From contig CATOSK010000013.1 of the NCBI GenBank assembly GCA_951812535.1, forward strand, positions 18,783 to 82,782: a stretch of 64,000 bases of DNA. Reading direction: 5' to 3'. The notes beneath the pieces are model-generated. The model saw nothing but the letters and a program-made list of their open reading frames with translations. It was not told the DNA's origin and did not search any database. Of this stretch, positions 58,137 through 64,000 are shown piece after piece (within the stretch, counting starts at the first letter, position 1; every line of letters starts with the position of its first letter). The stretch comes from an uncultured Dehalococcoidia bacterium (GTDB lineage Bacteria; Chloroflexota; Dehalococcoidia; Lucifugimonadales; UBA3495). The translations under genes were made by a program, and so were the position numbers.

Positions 58137-58405
58137 GGCGTCTCCTCAAAAACGTCGGCTCGGAGCGTTTGGTAATGCTCACCAGAATGGGGCTAGTCTA
58201 GCAAAAACCCCTAACCCCAGCAAACAGGATGCCCAACTCCGTGCGTTCCCCGGCTTGCTTGCCGGGTGGGCTGGTAATAGAATTGGGAAAATCCTCCGCC
58301 GGATGCTCTTGCGCGTCCGGCGGTGCCAGCCCCGGAGCCGCCAGGCCGGTTTTTCAGAACCCACCCGCTAATGCGGAGGCAGCAACCCTTACAGAGAGGT
58401 GCAGC

Positions 58406-58978
58406 ATGGCCACCAGCAAAGTTCTCGATGCCAACCGCTTCCAGGACACCTTCGGCAAGCCCGCCGAGCGGGCCGCCAACAAGGTCAAGGAGTCCATGAC
58501 TCCCTTCGTCCAGGAGTTCATCCGCAATTCCCCCTTCGCCGTCATGGCTACCAGCGACGCCCATGGCAGATGCGACGCCTCCCCCAAGGGCGGCAAGCCC
58601 GGATTCGTCAAGATTCTCGACGACACCCACCTGCTTCTCCCCGATGTCGCCGGCAATCGCCTCTTCCAGTCCTATCAGAACGTCGATGCCAACCCCCACG
58701 TCGGCCTCCTGTTCATGATCCCCGGCGTCACCGACACCGTCCGCGTCAACGGCAGCGTCAAGATCGTCGACAAGGATGACCTCGACCGCTTGGACGTCGA
58801 GGTTTCTCTCTACGAGATCGACGAGCGCTCCCACCACCTCCAGGGCATCCTCATCGAGGTCGAGGAGTCCTACGGCCACTGTCCCCGCGCCCTCACCTTC
58901 TCCCATCTCTGGGACCGGGACATCATCGCGGCCAATGCGGGCGAGCGCCCCATCGCCGACCGCTCCACCAACCAGTAG
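58406..58978 (+). CDS. Pyridoxamine 5'-phosphate oxidase-like flavoprotein
   Basis: The product has 190 residues. FIRNSPFAVMATSDAHGRCDASPKGGKPGFVKILDDTHLLLPD and NRLFQSYQNVDANPHVGLLFMIPGVTDTVRVNGSVKIV match the split-barrel flavin-binding family (MSMEG_1061-like), and CPRALTFSHLWDRD is its usual C-terminal block. Members bind FMN, F420 or haem. GAGAGG precedes the ATG. Transcribed alone; 58979-59506 downstream contains repeats only. Confidence 0.92.
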   Translation: MATSKVLDANRFQDTFGKPAERAANKVKESMTPFVQEFIRNSPFAVMATSDAHGRCDASPKGGKPGFVKILDDTHLLLPDVAGNRLFQSYQNVDANPHVGLLFMIPGVTDTVRVNGSVKIVDKDDLDRLDVEVSLYEIDERSHHLQGILIEVEESYGHCPRALTFSHLWDRDIIAANAGERPIADRSTNQ

Positions 58979-59186
58979 GCGTATTCCCCTAACCCCCGCC
59001 CGTTTCAACCCGCCGGAGTCGATGCCGATTCCGGCGGATTCACTAACAAGAAAACAACCGCGCAGACCCTACTGGAGCGGGCCGGTCAGCGGTGCGGCAG
59101 GTCACTCTGCGCTGGCTGGGAGCGATAGCGATTCGGAGCCTATTTTGAAATCAGGGAGGTTGACTGGCCATTCCTGCGCCATCCTC

Positions 59187-59289
59187 CCGTCATTGCCGCG
59201 ACGGACCCCGCGCGACAGCCGCTGGAGTTGAGACAAGTTGCCTTGTGCCAGCGGTGGAGTCGCAAAAAGGGAATCCAGACCCCCGTCGT
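59187..59289. repeat. Dispersed repeat family A with a nested three-stem palindrome
   Basis: The ends CCCGTCATTGCCGCG and GGGAATCCAGACCCCCGTCG are family A. Between them three nested perfect stems are found: GCGAC/GTCGC (59213, 59260), CCGCTGG/CCAGCGG (59220, 59249) and ACAAG/CTTGT (59234, 59243). A family C unit (TTGCCTGAATCAGGGGTGAA) follows at 59420. No gene lies in 58979-59506. Confidence 0.9.
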
Positions 59290-59506
59290 TCCTGGTTGCC
59301 CCGCGCTTCGACCTTCACAGTGTACGGTTTGAGCAAGTCACTTGGACCCAATCCCCCGGCCACTCGCCGGCCCTGTCGCCCAGCCCCCCTGGATAACCTT
59401 GCGCCCGCGTAGGCGGGTGTTGCCTGAATCAGGGGTGAAAGCGACGGGATGTCAGAACACGAGGCCCGTTTAGACAAGTTCCCTTGCGGGCCGAGGAGCG
59501 ATTTTA

Positions 59507-62167
59507 ATGACCACCGTCGCCTTCGATAAAGTGACCCTCCCCAACGGCCTGGACGTTATCCTCCACGAGGACCACACCGTTCCCGTCGCGGCCGTCAACG
59601 TCTGGTACCACGTTGGCTCCAAGGATGAGCAGATGGGGCGCACCGGCTTCGCCCACCTGTTCGAACACGTCATGTTCGAGGGCTCCAAGCACCACAACAG
59701 CAGCCACTTCGAGCCCCTCCAGAAAGCCGGCGCCTCTCTCAACGGCTCCACCACCTCCGACCGCACCAACTACTGGGAGGACGTCCCCACCAACTTCCTC
59801 GAGTTGGCCCTCTGGCTCGAAGCCGACCGGATGGGATTCCTCCTGGACGCTCTCGACCAGCAGCGCTTCGACATCCAGCGCGACGTGGTCAAGAACGAGC
59901 GCCGCCAGAGCTACGAGAACCGCCCTTACGGAATGGCCCACTGGCACATCCAGGAAGCCCTGTTCCCTCTCCCGCATCCCTACCACTGGATGACCATCGG
60001 CTCCCAGGAAGACCTCGACGCCGCCAGCTTGGACGATGTCAAGGACTTCTTCCGCCAATTCTATTCACCCTCCAACGCCAGCCTTGCCGTCGCCGGCGAC
60101 ATCGACAAAGGGCGCACACTGGAGCTAGTCAACCACTTCTTCGGCGACCTCCCGCCGGGACCCCAGGTCCGACGTACCTCCCGCTTCGATTCCGGTCTGG
60201 CCGGACGGGTTGAGCTGGAAATGCGCGACCGTGTTTCCCTGCCCCGCCTCTACATCGCCTGGCCCACTCCGCCCCACTTCAGCGAAGACGACGCCCCCCT
60301 GGAACTGTTGCGGGCTGTCCTGGCCGACGGACTCAGCTCCCGCCTTTATCGTTCCTTGGTCTACGAAAAGCAGATTGCCCAGACTGTCAGTGCCCGCTTC
60401 CGTGGTTCCGAAATAGCCGGGGAGTTCATCGTCGAAGGCACCGCCGCCGCCGGCCATTCCCTGGAGGAGGTCGAGCAGGCCATCGACGCCGAGTTGGACC
60501 GCATCCGGCACGACCCTCCCACAGATGAAGAGATTGCCCGGGCCAAGAACCGCCTCGAAGCCGAGCACTACCGCCAGTTGGCCCGGATCGGTGGATTCGG
60601 AGGAAAGGCCGACTCCCTGAACTACTTCAACACCTTCATGGGCGACCCCAACCTCGTCAACACCAGCATCGACGACTATCTTGCGGTCCAACGCGAGGAC
60701 ATCCTCCGCGCCTGTGAGCGGACTCTTGATCACCGCCAGGTCCGTATGAAGGTCCGCCCCGAGGACTCCTACACCCCAGCCGTCACCGGCATTGACCGCA
60801 CCGTCATGCCTCCACCGGGCCGGGATCCCAGCTTCACTCCGCCCGTTCCCCAGCGCCGCACCCTTCCCAACGGCTTGGGAATCACCGTCGTAGAGAAGCG
60901 CGACCTTCCCATAGTGTCTTTCGGTCTGCACGTTTCTGGCGGGACCTCCGCCGACCCCGAAGATCGGCCCGGACTGGCCAGCCTCACTTCCCAGATGATG
61001 TCCGAAGGCACGGAGACCCGGACCAGCCAGCAGATCGCCGAAGAGTTTGAGTTCATGGGTGCCCGGCTCCACTCGGAAACGCGGCGGGAGACGGCCTTCT
61101 TCTCCACCGAGACCTTGACCAGGCACTGGACAGGCGCCTTGGAGCTCATGGCCGACGTCGTCCTCCATCCCACCTTCCCCGACCACGAATGGGACCGGGT
61201 CCAGCGCGAACATATCACCGACCTCCAGCGTGCCCGGGACGATGCTGGCTTCATCGCCGAACAGGTTATGCCTGGACTGCTCTTCGGCCGGACCAGCCCC
61301 TACGGTCACCCGTCTCATGGAACCGAGGAGTCCGTTGCAGCGATCACCCCTGCCGACCTGCGCCGCCACTACCAGTCCAGCTTCGGCCCGTCCGGCAGCA
61401 ACCTGCTCGTGGTGGGCGATGTTTCCGTCGACGAGGTCATGGGGCAAGCCGCGGCCGCCTTTGGTGCCTGGACTGGACCGGGTCAGGCGGCAGCCTCCGA
61501 CCCCTCGGTCTTCGTCTTGATGAAAACAGCGCCCACCACCATCTATCTGGTCGACAAGCCCGGCGCCGCCCAGTCAGTCATCAGGGCCGGTCACCTTATG
61601 GTGGAACGGAAGCACCCGGACTACTTCAACCTGCTCCTGCTCAACTTCGCCTTCGGAGGCCAGTTCTCGGCCCGCCTGAACCAGAACCTGCGCCAGGACA
61701 AGGGTTACAGCTACGGATTCAACTCCTCCATTGGCTGGTACCGCCAGCCCTCCCCCTGGGTGGCTGGCGGCAGTGTCCAGACGGCTGTAACAAAGGAATC
61801 GGTGGTCGAGACCCTCAAGGAATTCACCGACATCGGAGGCTCCCGCCCGGTGGACCCCGATGAACTCGCCTCGGCCCAGGAAGGACTGCTGCGAGGGTTC
61901 CCCGCGGGTTTCGAACGGCCGGGGCAGGTGCTTGCCCAGCTCCTCCAGCTTGTCGCCCACCAGCTCCCCGACGATTACTTCGAAACCGTCCGGTCTGGGA
62001 TATCCGGTGTCAGCCAGGACTCCGTCGCCCGTACCGCCGCCTCCCATGTCCATCCTCAGGATTTGATTGTCCTCGTAGTCGGCGATCGAGCGGTTGTTGA
62101 ATCCGGGCTGCGGGAGTTGGGTCTACCATTGGTATTGCTGGATCCTGCCGGTCAGGTCGTGGAATAA
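59507..62167 (+). CDS. M16 family zinc peptidase, two-lobed
   Basis: The product has 886 residues. The N-terminal half is a catalytic M16 unit with the inverted motif H50-L-F-E53-H54 (GFAHLFEHVMFEGSKHH) and the third ligand Glu about 75 residues on (NERRQSYENRPYG). The C-terminal half (from about 440, RRTLPNGLGITVVEKRDLP) is a second M16 unit without H-x-x-E-H but with the R/Y pair region (DKGYSYGFNSSIGWY). So both halves of a processing-peptidase-like clam are in one chain. There is no signal peptide. It degrades oligopeptides in the cytoplasm. The ATG lies after GAGGAGCGATTTTA. It converges on rph. Confidence 0.95.
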   Translation: MTTVAFDKVTLPNGLDVILHEDHTVPVAAVNVWYHVGSKDEQMGRTGFAHLFEHVMFEGSKHHNSSHFEPLQKAGASLNGSTTSDRTNYWEDVPTNFLELALWLEADRMGFLLDALDQQRFDIQRDVVKNERRQSYENRPYGMAHWHIQEALFPLPHPYHWMTIGSQEDLDAASLDDVKDFFRQFYSPSNASLAVAGDIDKGRTLELVNHFFGDLPPGPQVRRTSRFDSGLAGRVELEMRDRVSLPRLYIAWPTPPHFSEDDAPLELLRAVLADGLSSRLYRSLVYEKQIAQTVSARFRGSEIAGEFIVEGTAAAGHSLEEVEQAIDAELDRIRHDPPTDEEIARAKNRLEAEHYRQLARIGGFGGKADSLNYFNTFMGDPNLVNTSIDDYLAVQREDILRACERTLDHRQVRMKVRPEDSYTPAVTGIDRTVMPPPGRDPSFTPPVPQRRTLPNGLGITVVEKRDLPIVSFGLHVSGGTSADPEDRPGLASLTSQMMSEGTETRTSQQIAEEFEFMGARLHSETRRETAFFSTETLTRHWTGALELMADVVLHPTFPDHEWDRVQREHITDLQRARDDAGFIAEQVMPGLLFGRTSPYGHPSHGTEESVAAITPADLRRHYQSSFGPSGSNLLVVGDVSVDEVMGQAAAAFGAWTGPGQAAASDPSVFVLMKTAPTTIYLVDKPGAAQSVIRAGHLMVERKHPDYFNLLLLNFAFGGQFSARLNQNLRQDKGYSYGFNSSIGWYRQPSPWVAGGSVQTAVTKESVVETLKEFTDIGGSRPVDPDELASAQEGLLRGFPAGFERPGQVLAQLLQLVAHQLPDDYFETVRSGISGVSQDSVARTAASHVHPQDLIVLVVGDRAVVESGLRELGLPLVLLDPAGQVVE

Positions 62168-62194
62168 CCTTCCGGTTCCACCGGCTTTCTGTGC

Positions 62195-62938
62195 CTACCG
62201 CAGCCGGCTGATCGCCTCCTGTTGCGCCCGGAAAAGAGGTTCTACTCCCCGGCACGCCAGCGAGAGAACCTCCGAAACGCGGTGGCGTGGAAAAGGCGAC
62301 GCCTCTGTCGCTCCCTGGAGTTCCACCAGTTCGCCCCGGTCGGTTAGCACCACGTTGAAGTCCACTTGGGCGCGAAAGTCTTCCTTGTAGCACAGGTCCA
62401 GCATCACCTCATCATCCACCAGCCCAACGCTGGTGGCCGCCACCGCTGCCCGCAGCGGCACCTGCCGGAGCACCCGGTGATCGACCAGCAATTTGAAAGC
62501 CTGGTACAGCGCAACGTAGGCCCCGGTGATCGCTGCCGTCCGTGTGCCCCCGTCGGCCTGGATTACGTCGCAGTCGATCTGGACCGTCCGCTCCCCCATG
62601 GCCTCCAGGTTTGTCGCGGCCCTTAACGCCCGTCCAATCAGCCTTTGTATCTCCTGGGAACGGCCGCTGACTCGCCCGCTGTCCCTGTCTCGCGATGTCC
62701 TGGTGTTGGTGGACCGGGGCAGCATTTCGTACTCCGCTGTCACCCACCCTTGCCCTTGTCCCCGGAGAAATGCTGGCACCCTTTCCTCCATGGACGCCGA
62801 GCACAGCACCTTGGTTGCTCCGGTCTCGATGAGCGCCGAACCTTCCGCAAACTCCTGGAACCCTGGCGTGATCTTTATGGGCCGGGGTTGGTCCCACCGG
62901 CGCCCGTCAACTCGTTGCAACTTTCTGTCCTTCCCCAC
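62195..62938 (-). CDS. rph: Ribonuclease PH
   Basis: The product has 247 residues. GRRWDQPRPIKITPGFQEFAEGSALIETGATKVLCSASMEERVPAFL is the canonical start, EYEMLPRSTNTRTSRDRDSGRVSGRSQEIQRLIGRALRA contains the phosphate-binding Arg residues, and IDCDVIQADGGTRTAAITGAYVAL has the metal-binding Asp. RNase PH trims 3' ends of tRNA by phosphorolysis. The start is GTG at 62938. It is downstream of comEC on the same strand with 86 nt between. Confidence 0.97.
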   Translation of the reverse strand: MGKDRKLQRVDGRRWDQPRPIKITPGFQEFAEGSALIETGATKVLCSASMEERVPAFLRGQGQGWVTAEYEMLPRSTNTRTSRDRDSGRVSGRSQEIQRLIGRALRAATNLEAMGERTVQIDCDVIQADGGTRTAAITGAYVALYQAFKLLVDHRVLRQVPLRAAVAATSVGLVDDEVMLDLCYKEDFRAQVDFNVVLTDRGELVELQGATEASPFPRHRVSEVLSLACRGVEPLFRAQQEAISRLR

Positions 62939-63024
62939 GGTATTTGTTCATCGGATCCCGGCCGCGAGAGCGATTCGGCCCCAAGTATACATGAGCGAAT
63001 CCGGCTGGCGGAGGCAACTCGTGA

Positions 63025-64000
63025 TTATCGCGTCTCGGTCTCTACCCAGATCCTCTCGCCATCGGATGCAAAATGGATGGTCCCGTGCCGCGCCGTCTGG
63101 TAGATGCCCTCCGGCCCAACCACCCGTTCCAACCGGCCCATCACCTCGGCGTGGGGGTGCCCGTACCTGTTGTCCGCTCCGGCGGACACCACCGCCGCCG
63201 AGGGATTCACAGCCTCCAGGAAATCGTCGCTGGTCGACGTCTTGCTCCCGTGGTGCCCCACCTTCAAAACATCGCTTTCCAACGCCGCACCGTTGGTCAG
63301 CATCCGTCTCTCCGCTTCCTCCTCCACGTCGGCGGTGAACAGGAAGCGGACTTCCCGATGGGTAAGCAGGAAAGCCAGGGAGTCGTTGTTGCTGTCCGGC
63401 GTAGGGCTCGCCAAAGCCTCCGCGCCTGGATTCAGAAACAACAGTTGGACATCCCCGCCCAGGTCTACCCGGTATCCGGCGGATACGGGAATGGCCGTTG
63501 TCCCGGACCGGGCCAGGGTTTGTGTCCAGGCGGGTTCCATCGGGGCGGATGGGTCCAGGGCCCCCACCAACGCACCGCCGGTCTGGTACCGGTCCAGGAC
63601 CGCTGGCAATCCCCCCGCATGGTCCTCATCCAGGTGCGTCATCACCACCAGGTCCAGGCTTCGGTCCCAGAACGGCAGGACTCCCGACAACGCCCGGACC
63701 CCTCCCTCTGAGTCCCGGCCTCCGTCGATTAGCACTTGCCGCCCTTCGGGGGCGACGATTAACGCGCTGTCCCCCTGCCCGACGTCGAAAAAATAAACGT
63801 GCAATCTGTCGTCCCGCCCGCTCGCCGCCTCCACCCAGAGCACTATCGCGGAGGATGCCATGAGAATCGCCAGCCCGATTGCTGCGGCGGATTTTCCTCC
63901 CGGACGGATAGAAATTGGCGTCCCCCAATTCGCCGTCGCCGGCCATTCCCGTAGCCTCTCCCATCCCTTCTTCCACCGCTTTCCCGTCCTCGTAAGGCCC
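63025..64000 (-). CDS. comEC: ComEC/Rec2 C-terminal metallo-beta-lactamase part (5' end outside window)
   Basis: The frame is open to the right edge, so about 325 codons of a longer gene are present; the ATG at 63861 is internal. One hydrophobic helix (AAAIGLAILMASSAIVLWV) is followed by the ComEC hydrolase domain: LHVYFFDVGQGDSALIVAPEGRQVLIDGG, LVVMTHLDEDHAGGLPAVL (H-x-D-x-D-H), NNDSLAFLLTHREVRFLFTADVEEEAE and LKVGHHGSKTSTSDDFLEAV. ComEC is the membrane channel for DNA uptake; the domain is thought to degrade the non-transported strand. If the upstream part is intact, the organism may be naturally competent. Confidence 0.9.
   Translation of the reverse strand, partial: GLTRTGKRWKKGWERLREWPATANWGTPISIRPGGKSAAAIGLAILMASSAIVLWVEAASGRDDRLHVYFFDVGQGDSALIVAPEGRQVLIDGGRDSEGGVRALSGVLPFWDRSLDLVVMTHLDEDHAGGLPAVLDRYQTGGALVGALDPSAPMEPAWTQTLARSGTTAIPVSAGYRVDLGGDVQLLFLNPGAEALASPTPDSNNDSLAFLLTHREVRFLFTADVEEEAERRMLTNGAALESDVLKVGHHGSKTSTSDDFLEAVNPSAAVVSAGADNRYGHPHAEVMGRLERVVGPEGIYQTARHGTIHFASDGERIWVETETR

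Noticed and set aside
58979..59506. A tRNA or small gene in the gap before the M16 gene
   Set aside because: No GTTCRA-type T-loop or cloverleaf could be built; the gap is explained by repeats of families A and C.
60125..61447. A 440-codon minus-strand frame across the M16 peptidase
   Set aside because: Shadow frame: the plus-strand product has the full two-lobed M16 pattern, and the minus product resembles nothing.

Overview
The window is about 64 kb of GC-rich bacterial chromosome with densely packed genes on both strands. The gene content points to a Chloroflexota genome, probably in or near the SAR202/Dehalococcoidia lineage. Reasons are four separate luciferase-like flavin monooxygenases, a CaiB-type CoA transferase, paired DUF1800/DUF1501 proteins, several small proteins of a type I associate with Chloroflexi, and an isolated 5S rRNA gene not next to 23S. 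This placement is an inference from gene content; no 16S or tree is available. I saw no tRNA gene, CRISPR array, insertion sequence or prophage.

Layout. 1-4.4 kb (+): a DUF1800 / NHL propeller / DUF1501 cluster and an NtaA-type flavin monooxygenase. 4.4-18.9 kb (-): dnaE, a small zinc-type protein, a UGSC selenoprotein operon (8995-12289), two small unknown genes, a GuaB3-like protein, radA, clpC and a solitary 5S rRNA. 19-26.7 kb: a double-Cache sensor-like protein, gamma-glutamyltransferase, a DipZ-like thioredoxin lipoprotein, a methyltransferase and two more flavin monooxygenases. 26.8-31 kb (-): recQ translationally coupled to a small putative RNase toxin and a DUF2283-like/PD-(D/E)XK protein, with a HEPN gene upstream. 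31-36.6 kb: M24 peptidase, SDR, tag and CoA transferase, then queF-yhhQ (queuosine precursor synthesis and transport) from a near-consensus promoter. 37-46.7 kb: a 1336-residue surface protein with ten IPT/TIG repeats, a frameshifted membrane gene, a primase-tail-like protein, two retropepsin-like proteins around a zinc alcohol dehydrogenase, and an SMP-30 lactonase. 46.9-64 kb: enoyl-CoA hydratase, tlyA with a tandem-repeat N-terminus, pncC, a potassium channel, a flavin monooxygenase, an MBL hydrolase, a class III aminotransferase, small catabolic-type proteins (VOC, NTF2-like, NIPSNAP, PNPOx), an M16 peptidase, rph and the 3' end of comEC.

The two observations I would follow first are hidden from ordinary gene calling or annotation. 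First, the 99-codon frame ending in TGA at 11120 continues as Sec-Gly-Ser-Cys to 10877. Its TGA is followed, at the same 18-nt distance as in E. coli fdhF, by a hairpin with a GGUCU loop, so this is a complete UGSC selenoprotein with its SECIS, inside an operon with an SDR that lacks its catalytic Tyr/Lys, an AIM24 protein and a 355-residue unknown. Second, recQ shares an ATGA overlap with a small RNase-like gene that is followed 12 nt later by a putative antitoxin/nuclease fusion, which looks like a defence or toxin-antitoxin module tied to a helicase.

Intergenic DNA carries at least two dispersed palindromic repeat families. In two copies of one family the apical loop has been invaded by further palindromes, giving nested hairpins. 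Promoters resembling the sigma-70 consensus are readable at several sites, and some genes (radA, the DipZ-like lipoprotein, a 51-residue Cys-rich protein) have a -10 box only 7-10 nt before the start codon, suggesting leaderless or nearly leaderless mRNAs.
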